In this document: positions 20,515 through 28,090 of the stretch, one piece after another
Layout of the letters: every line of letters starts with the position of its first letter
How positions within the stretch are numbered: the stretch's first letter is position 1
Source: Streptosporangium nondiastaticum
GTDB taxonomy: Bacteria; Actinomycetota; Actinomycetes; Streptomycetales; Streptomycetaceae
Length of the DNA stretch: 64,000 bases
Direction of reading: 5' to 3'
NCBI RefSeq assembly: GCF_003011965.1
Contig: NZ_PXWG01000004.1
Coordinates: forward strand, 1 to 64,000
Notes under the pieces: model-generated
What the model saw: the letters and a program-made list of their open reading frames with translations, nothing else
What the model was told of the DNA's origin: nothing
Databases searched by the model: none
Translations under genes and position numbers: made by a program

Positions 20515-20877
20515 ATGGGGATGGTGAGGCGGCCGATGACGAAACGACCAGCTGGGAATGGGAAGAAGATGATGGGGTCGGACTGCTGGACCTGCGCACG
20601 ACGCACGGCTCAGTGCCTGGTCGCGCTGTCCTCCACCGTGGCGCAGGTGCTCACCGAAGCCCTGCCACCCTGGGCGGTCGTCGTTTTGGTCCTGGGCGCC
20701 TCTCTGGCCATGGGCGTCCGTCGGGCCGGCCCGCCTCCCGCACCGCACGAGCGCCCGGCTTCGGCTCCGGCGCGGCTCCGGAGGCACCGCCCCGTAAGCC
20801 GCCCCACGAACCGTCCTGCGGGATTATCGCGCCACACCCGCGTAGCGAGGAGGAAACAGGGCCACCACGCCCGATAG
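20515..20877 (+). CDS. Small single-span membrane protein, hypothetical
   Basis: A possible 120-residue protein divergent from the NsdA-like gene. It has a basic N-terminus (MTKRPAGNGKKMM), a cysteine pair (SDCWTCARRTAQC) and one clear transmembrane helix (LPPWAVVVLVLGASLAMGV). A basic, Pro/Arg-rich tail follows. ATG 20515 has GGGAG 5 nt upstream; ATG 20521 is an alternative. Another overlapping frame in the same stretch lacks a credible protein pattern. Probably real, but weakly supported. Confidence 0.45.
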   Translation: MGMVRRPMTKRPAGNGKKMMGSDCWTCARRTAQCLVALSSTVAQVLTEALPPWAVVVLVLGASLAMGVRRAGPPPAPHERPASAPARLRRHRPVSRPTNRPAGLSRHTRVARRKQGHHAR

Positions 20878-20944
20878 CGTGACCGGCCTCGTCAGGTCCG
20901 CCCGCCCCACGACTGCCGAAGGGTACCGGCTATTCCGCGGCAGG

Positions 20945-21283
20945 TCAGACCGCGAACCAGACGCGTTCGATGCGGTCCTGCCCCACCTCGTAGACGGCCA
21001 TGGCGGTCCGGGTCTCGTGGCCCATGAAGCCGGTCACGCGCTCCTGGTCGATGACGAAGCGGCCGTGCGTCACGCGCGAGACCAGTTCGGCGTGCAGGCC
21101 GGGGCTGGCGGCGAAGAGGGTCGCGTAGCGCTCGCGGAAGGCGGGCCCCGAACGGTCGGCGAGGACGTCGCCGGACGGGAAGGCGTGGACGGGCACGTCC
21201 TCGGCGTAGTACGCGAGGAAGCCCTCGAGGTCGCGCGCGTTGTACGCCGCGAGCTGGCCGTCGACGATCTCCTCCGGGGACAT
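20945..21283 (-). CDS. SnoaL-like / NTF2-fold protein
   Basis: A 112-residue alpha+beta-barrel protein. Its first helix and strand match the SnoaL/NTF2 family: EIVDGQLAAYNARDLEGFLA, then YYAEDVPVHAFPSGDVLADR. The later strands are SRVTHGRFVIDQERVTGFMG and AVYEVGQDRIERVWFAV. Members include polyketide cyclases, isomerases and binding proteins, so the function cannot be assigned from sequence. ATG 21283 is preceded by AAGGGAAGG. It is downstream of the lyase-kinase-TPR gene in the same direction, with a 129-nt gap. Confidence 0.85.
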   Translation of the reverse strand: MSPEEIVDGQLAAYNARDLEGFLAYYAEDVPVHAFPSGDVLADRSGPAFRERYATLFAASPGLHAELVSRVTHGRFVIDQERVTGFMGHETRTAMAVYEVGQDRIERVWFAV

Positions 21284-21412
21284 GGGGCCTTCCCTTCCGG
21301 CCCGGCCGGGTTACGGGTCCGGCGGGCGTACCTATGGTTGGTCGCACGGGTCGGGAAGATCATATCGGCGGGGATCCGGGGGCCGGGGGGCTGGGGGCCG
21401 GTTGGCGGAAGG

Positions 21413-23428
21413 TCAGGGGCACACCGGAGGCGGCTCCTGCCGGGAGAGTTCGCTGAGCCGGTCCAGGAAGGGACGTGCCGCCTCGGTGGCGTGGCGGCGG
21501 AGGAGGAGGCCGGTCAGGCTTCGCAGGGTGTCGGCCTCGCCGGCCCGGTGGCCGATCCGGCGCCACGTGCCGAGCGCGCGGCGGTAGCAGTCTTCGGCGT
21601 CGCCGTGCCGTCCCGTGCCGGCGCACACGTCCCCGAGGCCCTGGACGGCCACGGCCTGGTGGTGGGGGTCGCCGCTCCGGCGGGAGGCGTCGAGGACCTG
21701 CAGGTAGCGGGACCTGCTCCGGGCGTACTGGCCGCGTGCCCGGCAGCCGGCCGCCAGACCCGCCAGAGCCCAGGTCCGGCTGAGGTGGTGACCGGAGGCC
21801 TCGGCGAGGGCGAGCGCTCTGCGGAGGTGGGGTTCGGCCTCCTCGGCCTCCTCGAACCGGCCGAGTCCCTCCAGGGCGCAGCCGAGACCGGTGCCGGCCC
21901 AGGCCCGGCTGTGCCGGTCGCTGATCTGCAGGGCGAGGCCGATCGCCCGGCGCAGGTCCTTCTCGGCGGCCGTGTGCTCGCCCAGTTGGGTGCGCAGGTA
22001 GCCCAGGCCGATGAGGCCCCAGGCCTGGCTGTGGAGGTTGCCAAGCTGCTCGCCGAGGACGAGGGGCGCGAGGGCGGCCAGCGCGGGACAGTCTCCCGCG
22101 GCCGCCTCCACCATCACGGCGAGGCGGTCGCCGGCGGACCGTGCGGGCGGGGCGTCCGGGGCGAGCAGCGGGTTGATGCCGGCGGTGGCGTGGAGCAGCG
22201 TGGCGCCCAGGCTGAAGCAGTCCGCCTCGGGACCGGGCGCGGGTCCGGTGCCGGCGCCGGAGAGGTGCTCCGGTGCGGTGAAGCCCTGGGTCCCCGCCAC
22301 GTGGACCGTGGTGCCCGTGCGCACCGCGCACTCCAGATCGACGAGGACGGGAGTGCCGTCGGGCCTCATCACGACGTTGGTCGGCTTGAGGTCGCGCAGG
22401 ACGAAGCCGGCCGCGTGCACGTCACCGACCAGGCGGGTGAGTTCGCGCGCGAGCCGCCACGCCGCCGGGACCGGCAGCAGGCCTCCGTTGCGCGACGCTT
22501 CCTCCGCCGACCAGCGGTGCAGGTTCTCACCGTCGATCAGGTCCTCGGCGAGGAAGACGTGCCCGCCGGCCTCGAAGACCTCGCGCGGAGCGGGTGCAAT
22601 GCCTTGCGGCGCCAGGCGGGTCAGCACGCCGGCCTCGTAGCGCAGCCAGTCCCGGGCGTCCGTACCGCCGGGCTGCGCGCCGACGTGCGCGCGTGCCTCC
22701 TTCAGCAGGACGTCCTCGCCGGTGTGTTCGTCCCGGGCGCGGTAGACGCCGCCGCGGTTGGAGTGGCGGACGGCCTCCCGGACGAGATAGCGCCCGGCGA
22801 TGAGCACCGGGCCGCCTCTGTCCCGGCGCCCGCGCGTGCGTACGGGCGGGTCGAAGGGCGGCCGCGCCCAGGCGGGCGGTGAGAACCACGCGTTGCGTTC
22901 GTCGGCGGTCAGGGTCCCGTCCGGTGCCTGGAGGCGGCCCCGGTAGAAGCCCTCGTCGTCGAGTTCGCGCGGCGGCGAGAAGCAGCCGAAGCGGTAGTGC
23001 ACGAGGCTGTCCGGCCGGTACCGGCGGTCCGACAGAATCGCCGGCCCGGGCAGCCCGAGCGTGGCCCGGTGCAGCTCCTCCGCGAGCGTGCGCAACTGGT
23101 CGTCGTCGGCGGGGTACGCGGTGAGGAACTTGCCGGAGTGCTCGCGCGGAGCCCGGACCGACGTGAGGTCGGCGGTGACGCGGGGCGACACCGCGAACTT
23201 GAACGCGCACCCGTGCGCCACCAGGACGCCCGCGGCTCCCCGCAGGACCTGGTGGGCGGAGCCGACGGTCGCCGACAGGTGCAGCTTCCACCCCTGCCGC
23301 CGGGGCCGGTACCCCACCGGCGTCACCATGCACCAGGTCTCACTGTCCCGCAGCGTCCACGCGGACCGCTCCGCCCCGAGAATCCGCAGGGCGACCGACT
23401 GATAGCTCGCCTGGGGGCTCACCGTCAC
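21413..23428 (-). CDS. LanKC-type lyase-kinase protein with TPR domain instead of lanthionine cyclase
   Basis: A 671-residue protein. Residues ~40-200 match the phosphoSer/Thr-lyase domain of class III/IV lanthipeptide synthetases: WKLHLSATVGSAHQVLR, CAFKFAVS, SGKFLTAYPADDDQL, ILSDRRYRPDSLVHYRFGCF. Residues ~210-440 are a kinase with a Gly loop (HSNRGGVYRARD), Lys in VLLKEA, the LanKC-style catalytic loop VLRDLKPTNVVM and VLVDLECA in place of DFG, then GTQGFTAPEHL. After that a LanC zinc cyclase would be expected; instead residues ~445-665 are five or so TPRs (SQAWGLIGLGYLRTQLGEHT, RTWALAGLAAGCRARGQYAR). Typical LanKCs are 850-900 residues. No precursor-like ORF with Ser/Ser/Cys motifs was found nearby. 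Start is GTG 23428. It may be a signalling kinase derived from LanKC. Confidence 0.85.
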   Translation of the reverse strand: MTVSPQASYQSVALRILGAERSAWTLRDSETWCMVTPVGYRPRRQGWKLHLSATVGSAHQVLRGAAGVLVAHGCAFKFAVSPRVTADLTSVRAPREHSGKFLTAYPADDDQLRTLAEELHRATLGLPGPAILSDRRYRPDSLVHYRFGCFSPPRELDDEGFYRGRLQAPDGTLTADERNAWFSPPAWARPPFDPPVRTRGRRDRGGPVLIAGRYLVREAVRHSNRGGVYRARDEHTGEDVLLKEARAHVGAQPGGTDARDWLRYEAGVLTRLAPQGIAPAPREVFEAGGHVFLAEDLIDGENLHRWSAEEASRNGGLLPVPAAWRLARELTRLVGDVHAAGFVLRDLKPTNVVMRPDGTPVLVDLECAVRTGTTVHVAGTQGFTAPEHLSGAGTGPAPGPEADCFSLGATLLHATAGINPLLAPDAPPARSAGDRLAVMVEAAAGDCPALAALAPLVLGEQLGNLHSQAWGLIGLGYLRTQLGEHTAAEKDLRRAIGLALQISDRHSRAWAGTGLGCALEGLGRFEEAEEAEPHLRRALALAEASGHHLSRTWALAGLAAGCRARGQYARSRSRYLQVLDASRRSGDPHHQAVAVQGLGDVCAGTGRHGDAEDCYRRALGTWRRIGHRAGEADTLRSLTGLLLRRHATEAARPFLDRLSELSRQEPPPVCP

Positions 23429-23616
23429 GCGGTCAGGGTGGCATGCCGGCTCGTCGCGGTCGAGGCCTGTGCCGGAACGGTCTTGCGGCCGGCGGCGAAC
23501 GCTGCGGGTGGGGGCGGGCCCGCACCGCCGGGCGTCTCGACCGACAGCCCGTTCGATGCCGCTCGGCGATCAATCTGAGAATGAGCTGTGACGGTCGTAG
23601 GGCAGGATGAGCCCCC

Positions 23617-24228
23617 GTGATCGACTACCAGCGTCAGCAGCCGGTGAACCAGCCGTACGCTCCACAGCCTCAGCAGCCGTACCCTCCCCAGCCTCCTTAC
23701 CAGGGTCCGCAGCCCCATCAGCAGCCGTATGCGCATGCGAATCCGTACCCGCATCCGCATCCTCATCCCCATCCGTACGCGCAGCCCCAGCCGCATCCGC
23801 ATCCGCATCCGTACCCGCAGCGCCCCGCCGTCCCCGAGGCGGTCGGTGACGAACGGCGCATGCTCTCCGCCGGGATCGACGGAACCATCGCGGTCGTGGC
23901 CGGTCTCGCCCTCGCGCTGCGGATCGCGGACGACAAGAGCTTCGGTGTGTTCTGGGCCGTCGCCGCCGGGGGCGTGCTCGGGGTGTCCTTCGTCCACCAC
24001 GTCCTGGGGGCGGTGCTGTTCCGGACGACCGTGGGCAAGTTCCTGCTCTTCACCCGCGTGGTGCGGGCGGAGGACAGCGGGCGGCCGCGCTTCTGGCGGG
24101 CCGTGCGGCGCTGGCTCCTGGGCCTGACCTGGCTGCCGATGCTGCCGGTGTGGAACCTGCTCGGCGAGGACGGTCCGTACGAGGACGGCTGCGGTCTGCG
24201 CTACGTACGGAGCAAGGACCTGCGGTGA
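23617..24228 (+). CDS. RDD-family membrane protein with His/Pro-rich N-terminus
   Basis: A 203-residue protein. The first ~75 residues are low-complexity Gln/Pro/Tyr then His/Pro (QPYPPQPPYQGPQPHQQPY, followed by PHPHPHPHPY blocks). The rest is an RDD-type domain: RRMLSAGIDGTIAVVAGLALA, a second hydrophobic segment (VFWAVAAGGVLGVSFVHHVLG), TTVGKFLLFTRVV and a third near WLLGLTWLPMLPVW. RDD proteins are poorly defined membrane proteins, some linked to ion transport. The His-rich tail could bind metals. The start is GTG 23617, divergent from the lyase-kinase gene. Confidence 0.88.
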   Translation: MIDYQRQQPVNQPYAPQPQQPYPPQPPYQGPQPHQQPYAHANPYPHPHPHPHPYAQPQPHPHPHPYPQRPAVPEAVGDERRMLSAGIDGTIAVVAGLALALRIADDKSFGVFWAVAAGGVLGVSFVHHVLGAVLFRTTVGKFLLFTRVVRAEDSGRPRFWRAVRRWLLGLTWLPMLPVWNLLGEDGPYEDGCGLRYVRSKDLR

Positions 24229-24313
24229 CGAACCTGCGGTGACGGATCCGCGGTGACGAACCTGCCATGACGGATCCGCGGTGACGAACCTGCCATGACG
24301 GATCCGCGGTGAC
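24225..24313. repeat. 28-bp tandem repeat after the RDD gene
   Basis: Two identical 28-bp units (24241-24268 and 24269-24296) are followed by 17 bp of a third (24297-24313). A diverged partial copy (24224-24240) overlaps the RDD stop codon. Each unit begins GACGGATCCGCGGTGACG. The array lies between the gene and its terminator hairpin and is transcribed with it. Confidence 0.85.
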
Positions 24314-24350
24314 CGGGTGAGGGCAGGTGAGGGCAGGCCCGGGAAACACG

Positions 24351-24387
24351 TCGGTCCCCAAGACCGCCACCGGGTCTTGAGGACCGA
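24351..24387. terminator. Strong bidirectional hairpin terminator
   Basis: TCGGTCCCCAAGACC (24351-24365) pairs with GGTCTTGAGGACCGA (24373-24387) around a 7-nt loop. This is a 15-bp stem with a single mismatch. It lies between the convergent RDD and SH3-protein genes and can serve both. Confidence 0.8.
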
Positions 24388-24470
24388 AATCACGCACGGG
24401 CCCGGTTCAACCGGCGGCTTCCGCTACCGGTTCGGGCCCCTCGCGCAGAAGCGGTACGGGCCGCGGGCCG

Positions 24471-24818
24471 TCACTTGCCGCAGAACGGCGGGATGATGTT
24501 CTTGTGGGCCACCCAGCCGCGCGTGCCCTTGGCCAGCCCGCCCTTGCTCTTGGACTTGAGCTGGACGTTGTCCCAGCCGCCCGACGAGCGCAGGATGCGG
24601 ATGGGGTCGCCGAAGTACAGCTGGCCCACGACCGCACCGGAACCGGCCTTGGTGCGCAGCCGGGTGCCGTCGGTGTAGATCATGGCGTTGTCCTCGTGGC
24701 ACGCCTTCGCGGACACGGCGGTAGCGGTGGTGGCGGGGGCGGCCTGGGCCGGGGCGGCCAGGGCGGCGGTGGTGCCGATGAGGGCGGCGGTGGTGAGCGC
24801 GAGGGATATGCGTCGCAC
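24471..24818 (-). CDS. Secreted SH3b-domain protein
   Basis: A 115-residue protein with a Sec signal peptide (RRISLALTTAALIGTTAALA, then APAQA as cleavage site). The mature ~85 residues form a bacterial SH3-like fold (TRLRTKAGSGAVVGQLYFGD, then RILRSSGGWDNVQL and GWVAHKNIIPPF) with two cysteines (ACHEDN and PFCGK) that could form a disulfide. Such small extracellular SH3b proteins are frequent in Streptomyces and their ligands are mostly unknown. GTG 24818 has GGAGG 4 nt upstream. Confidence 0.85.
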   Translation of the reverse strand: MRRISLALTTAALIGTTAALAAPAQAAPATTATAVSAKACHEDNAMIYTDGTRLRTKAGSGAVVGQLYFGDPIRILRSSGGWDNVQLKSKSKGGLAKGTRGWVAHKNIIPPFCGK

Positions 24819-25178
24819 GGATCCTCCGGTTGTTCGTGTGGTGCGGCAGGTGCCGCGCGATCACCCTAGGGGCTCTGCCCGGCCCGTCCGGCGGCGATCT
24901 TGTCACGTCCCTGTCACAGCCGCGTCGCCGGCCCGGCCGCTCACGCAGCGGGCGCCCGGTCGCGGCTGCTCGGAAGTCCGGTACGGGTGGCCCGGGTGCG
25001 TGACCGGTGAGGCGGCGCACGTAATGTGGCCGTGAGGTCCGCCGCGAAGGCCGCGCCGCCCGAGCGGCGCAGATCATAGCCGGAGCGTGGAACCGGGGAC
25101 GGGCTTCGGCCCTCCACAATGGCGGAAACAGACGATCATGTCCTTCGGGGCAGCAGCAGGAGTGTCCGGAGCGACGTG
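24819..25178. promoter_or_regulatory. 360-bp divergent intergenic region with a possible promoter
   Basis: No gene is supported here. TGTCAC occurs twice, 11 bp apart (24901-24906 and 24912-24917), a possible regulator direct repeat. Toward the esterase gene, GTGACC (25000-25005) and TAATGT (25022-25027) with a 16-bp spacer could be a promoter. The ATG at 25119 in the esterase frame is considered too far upstream. Confidence 0.35.
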
Positions 25179-26288
25179 ATGACGCAAGTGAGCGGGGGGA
25201 CCTATCAGTCCCAGGGATACCATCGCGCACGCCGTGCCAAGCGGTGGACCATGGTGGTGGCATCCATAGCCGTGCTCGGGCTGATAACCGCCGGCGTGCT
25301 CAACCACTTCAAGATAGGCCCCTTCTCCGACAAGGGGGCACCGGTGAACTTCGGCCAGGACCAGGCGGCCGGGAGCGGCGGCCAGGCCGGCGGGGCCAAC
25401 GGGGCCCAGACGGCCCCGGACTCCAAGGTCCTCATGCCGACCGGCCCCGCCGCCGAGTTCAAGAACACCGACACCCTCGGCGACGGCACGCAGATCGCGG
25501 TCACCACGCTGGAGGGCAAGAAGTCCGGTTTCACGGGCAAGGTGTGGGTCTGGGCGCCGAAGGCGTACAAGGACCCGAAGTTCAAGGACCACGGCTTCCC
25601 GGTCCTGATCGCGCTCCCGGGCGGCCCCGGCTTCCCGGACAACTACTGGATGGGCACTAACCTCAAGCTCCAGTCGTCGATCTCCAAGTGGTACGCCGAG
25701 GGCAAGAGCAAGCCGTTCCTCCTGGCCATGCCGGTCCTCAACCCCAAGAACAACGGCACGTACTGGGACGGCAGTGACATCCCGGGCCAGCCGAAGATGG
25801 GCACGTGGCTGACCGAGGACGTCCCGGACCTGATGAAAGCCAACTTCCGCACCATCAAGTCGCGCGACGGCTGGGCGTTCATGGGCTCCTCCTCCGGCGG
25901 CTTCGCCGGCATGAAGGCCGTGCTCAAGCACCCGGACAAGTTCAAGGCCGCGATCGCCTCCGGCCCGGACTTCTTCCCCGACTCCCCGCTGTGGAAGGGC
26001 CACACCAAGGAGCGGGACGAGAACGACCCCAAGCTGCTGGCCAAGGACCTGATCGCCCGCAAGGGCCCCGACGTCTACCTCGCCTTCCAGTACGGCACGA
26101 AGGAGGATCCCATCACCATCAACGGGGTCAAGAACTTCGTGAAGGAGTACGGGCAGGGCCCGGTGCACACCTCGGTCAAGGAGATCCCGGGCGGGAAGCA
26201 CGACGCCTACACGTACGTCCCGAGCATGGGCCAGGGCCCGATCCAGTTCATCAGCGAACAGCTGTCGGACCCGATCCCGGCGTCCTGA
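25179..26288 (+). CDS. Membrane-anchored esterase of the antigen-85/esterase-D-like family
   Basis: A 369-residue type II membrane protein. A short basic cytoplasmic tail (RARRAKRW) and one helix (TMVVASIAVLGLITAGVLNHF) are followed by a Gly/Gln-rich linker. The extracellular alpha/beta hydrolase has VLIALPGGPGFPDNYWMG, the nucleophile elbow FMGSSSGGFAGMKAVLKHPD and a final His in PGGKHDAYTYVPSMGQ. The motif order fits putative esterase (PF00756-like) proteins; mycolyl-transferase activity is not expected in Streptomyces. The ATG at 25179 has GGAG 7 nt upstream. Expression is probably independent; it ends at a hairpin shared with the convergent hydrolase. Confidence 0.87.
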   Translation: MTQVSGGTYQSQGYHRARRAKRWTMVVASIAVLGLITAGVLNHFKIGPFSDKGAPVNFGQDQAAGSGGQAGGANGAQTAPDSKVLMPTGPAAEFKNTDTLGDGTQIAVTTLEGKKSGFTGKVWVWAPKAYKDPKFKDHGFPVLIALPGGPGFPDNYWMGTNLKLQSSISKWYAEGKSKPFLLAMPVLNPKNNGTYWDGSDIPGQPKMGTWLTEDVPDLMKANFRTIKSRDGWAFMGSSSGGFAGMKAVLKHPDKFKAAIASGPDFFPDSPLWKGHTKERDENDPKLLAKDLIARKGPDVYLAFQYGTKEDPITINGVKNFVKEYGQGPVHTSVKEIPGGKHDAYTYVPSMGQGPIQFISEQLSDPIPAS

Positions 26289-26304
26289 CGCCGAGTCCCC
26301 TTCC

Positions 26305-26336
26305 GAGCCCCGCCCGACCACGTCGCGGCGGGGCTC
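26305..26336. terminator. Hairpin between convergent hydrolase genes
   Basis: GAGCCCCGCC (26305-26314) and GGCGGGGCTC (26327-26336) are a perfect 10-bp inverted repeat around a 12-nt loop. The right arm overlaps the stop of the convergent gene by two bases. Confidence 0.75.
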
Positions 26337-27147
26337 AGTCCTTGACGGCCTCGCGCAGTGCCTCGGCGAACGGGGCCGGGTGCGTCAGATACCCCACGTG
26401 CCCGCCCGGGAACTCCCCGACCCCGGTGCCGACATGCTCCGCCAGGGCCCGTGTCGTGCGGAGCACGAGCGTCTCCGGTCCCTCGCCGCCGAGCACCACG
26501 GTGAACCGCGCCGCACGCAGGGCGTCGGCATCCGGCCGGAAGCGGACGAACGAGCGCAACTCGTAGGCCAGGCACGTCCCCATGTTGACGCGGATGCGAG
26601 CCAGCATCTCCTGCAGCGGTGCCGGCAGGCTCCCGGTCGGTTCCGGAGGCGCTTCCATGCCGATCGCCCCGCAGAACCGCCCCATCGCCGCGTCGAGGCC
26701 CTCGCGCTCGTAGAGCTCGTACACCTCCTGGAACAGGGCGTGCCAGCGGTCGGCGTCCGGCAGCAGGTCGATCACGAACGGCTCGTGCGCCACCAGGGCC
26801 CGTACCCGGCCGGGCTGCCGTGCCAGCAGAGCCATGCCGATCATGCCGCCGTAGCTCGTGCCGAAGACGTACGCCGGCTCGCCGGCGGCGACCGTGTCCA
26901 GCAGCAGGAGGGCGTCCTGGCCGTGCTCCTCGATCCGCTGCTCCCGGGGCGGGCTCGTCAGGCGGCTGCGGGAGTTGCCTCGCAGGTCGTACGTGATGAC
27001 GGTGAAGTCTTCCGCGAGATGGCCCGCCAGGGGGCCGTACATCGCGGCATCGCCGTCTCCGCCGTTGACGAGCAGAAGGGGCGGGCCCGAGCCGCGGACC
27101 TCGTAGTAGATCTCGGCATCGGGCGTGGCCAGCGTACCGGTCTTCAT
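26335..27147 (-). CDS. Alpha/beta hydrolase
   Basis: A 270-residue cytoplasmic hydrolase of the haloperoxidase/epoxide-hydrolase-like group. It shows the oxyanion region LLLVNGGDGDAAMYGPLAGH, FTVITYDLRGNSRS, the nucleophile elbow GTSYGGMIGMALLA and a late His in FPGGHVGYLTHP. The lid is helical. The substrate is not predictable. ATG 27147 precedes the normal first beta strand (YYEVRGSGPP). Upstream in the same direction, after a purine tract, lies the TetR gene; the two might be co-transcribed from the TetR promoter. Confidence 0.88.
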   Translation of the reverse strand: MKTGTLATPDAEIYYEVRGSGPPLLLVNGGDGDAAMYGPLAGHLAEDFTVITYDLRGNSRSRLTSPPREQRIEEHGQDALLLLDTVAAGEPAYVFGTSYGGMIGMALLARQPGRVRALVAHEPFVIDLLPDADRWHALFQEVYELYEREGLDAAMGRFCGAIGMEAPPEPTGSLPAPLQEMLARIRVNMGTCLAYELRSFVRFRPDADALRAARFTVVLGGEGPETLVLRTTRALAEHVGTGVGEFPGGHVGYLTHPAPFAEALREAVKD

Positions 27148-27193
27148 GGGACATCAGGGTGCACCGGTGGCGGGGCTCCGGGCAATGGCACTC

Positions 27194-27237
27194 AGGGAGG
27201 AGGGAGAAGGGAGGGGAAGAGGAGGAGAAGGGGAAGG
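27194..27237. repeat. 44-nt uninterrupted purine tract
   Basis: Every base from 27194 to 27237 on the plus strand is A or G, mostly GGGA/GGAG repeats. It lies between the TetR and hydrolase genes. Such polypurine tracts can slip or form triplexes; no function is implied. Confidence 0.8.
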
Positions 27238-27249
27238 CGCGGGGCCGGG

Positions 27250-27915
27250 TCAGCCCTCGGCGTCCCGGCCGGCCAGCGCGCGCAGCGCGCCCGTCAGCTC
27301 GTCAGGAGTGAGGGGTGGAGCGGGGAGAGCGGTGGCGGCGGGGGCCCGTAGCCCGTCCAGGAGGAGGTGCAGGTGGCGCCGCCAGGCCCGCGGCGCGACG
27401 GTCACGGAGGCGGGGACGACGCGGCCGAGGGCGGCCAGCGCGAACAGCAGGTCCTCGGCGACCACGTCGTCGCGCATGGAGCCCTGTTCCTGGGCGCGCC
27501 GGATGAGCAGGCAGACCGTCTCGTGGTGGTGGGTCTTGAGGGCGTCGAGGGAGGGGACGTCGGGGATGCTGGTGGTCATGAGGTCGTTGGCGCCCCTGTC
27601 GGCGGCCAGGCCCTCGAAGATGTACTCCAGATAGCTGGCCAGGCCCGCCCAGGCGTCGCCGGCGTCGCGGGCCTCTTCGCCCCGGCGCAGGGTGTGGGTC
27701 AGCCCCTCGCCGAAGACCGCCTCGATGAGCGCGCCGCGGGTGGGGAAGCGCCGATAGAGGGTGGCGTTGCCGACGCCGGCGCGGCGGGCGATGTCGTCCA
27801 GCGGGGCGTCGACGCCCCGCTCGGCGTAGATCTCGCGGGCGGCGGCGACGAGCAGGTCGCGGTTGCGCTGCGCGTCCTTGCGCAAGGGGCCGTCCGCGCG
27901 GGTGTTGCTGCTCAT
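27250..27915 (-). CDS. TetR-family transcriptional regulator
   Basis: A 221-residue repressor with the canonical N-terminal DNA-binding domain: DAQRNRDLLVAAAREIYAER, then VDAPLDDIARRAGVGNATLY and RRFPTRGALIEAVF. The C-terminal ligand domain is helical and diverged. ATG 27915 is preceded by GGAGG. It is transcribed divergently from the P450 gene, and the 175-bp gap contains two perfect palindromes that are good candidate operators. The simplest model is ligand-relieved repression of itself and the P450. Confidence 0.93.
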   Translation of the reverse strand: MSSNTRADGPLRKDAQRNRDLLVAAAREIYAERGVDAPLDDIARRAGVGNATLYRRFPTRGALIEAVFGEGLTHTLRRGEEARDAGDAWAGLASYLEYIFEGLAADRGANDLMTTSIPDVPSLDALKTHHHETVCLLIRRAQEQGSMRDDVVAEDLLFALAALGRVVPASVTVAPRAWRRHLHLLLDGLRAPAATALPAPPLTPDELTGALRALAGRDAEG

Positions 27916-27958
27916 GGCCCCTCCTGGGTGGTGGTGCGGCTGTGTGATGACAGCACTC

Positions 27959-27996
27959 TAACAGCGAAACGTGGACTGGTCCCCGTTTCGCTGTTA
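27959..27996. promoter_or_regulatory. Candidate TetR operator, 13-bp perfect inverted repeat
   Basis: TAACAGCGAAACG (27959-27971) and CGTTTCGCTGTTA (27984-27996) are perfect inverted copies with a 12-bp spacer. They lie 44 nt upstream of the TetR start codon in the shared TetR/P450 promoter region. Confidence 0.75.
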
Positions 27997-28010
27997 AGGT
28001 CGCGGCACGT

Positions 28011-28030
28011 AGTGGGGAGATCTCCCCACT
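28011..28030. promoter_or_regulatory. 20-bp perfect palindrome upstream of the P450
   Basis: AGTGGGGAGATCTCCCCACT is a perfect, gapless 20-bp palindrome 60 bp before the P450 ATG. Its sequence is unrelated to the TetR-type repeat next to it, suggesting a second regulator. Confidence 0.7.
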
Positions 28031-28090
28031 TTGCTGGATTCCCGTTACCGGCTGCCGGTTGCCGTACCGGCGACGAAGGGCTGACGATCC

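Noticed and set aside
21284..21412. Possible lanthipeptide precursor near the LanKC-like gene
   Set aside because: No short ORF with leader-like helix and Ser/Ser/Cys core was seen on either strand here or in 23429-23616.
23755..23815. Repetitive CATCCG-like array that could look like a CRISPR or VNTR
   Set aside because: It is the His/Pro-rich coding repeat of the RDD protein. There are no spacers.
25119..25178. Upstream ATG for the membrane esterase
   Set aside because: It adds a polar 20-residue segment with no ribosome site. ATG 25179 has GGAG at good spacing and gives a normal signal-anchor start.
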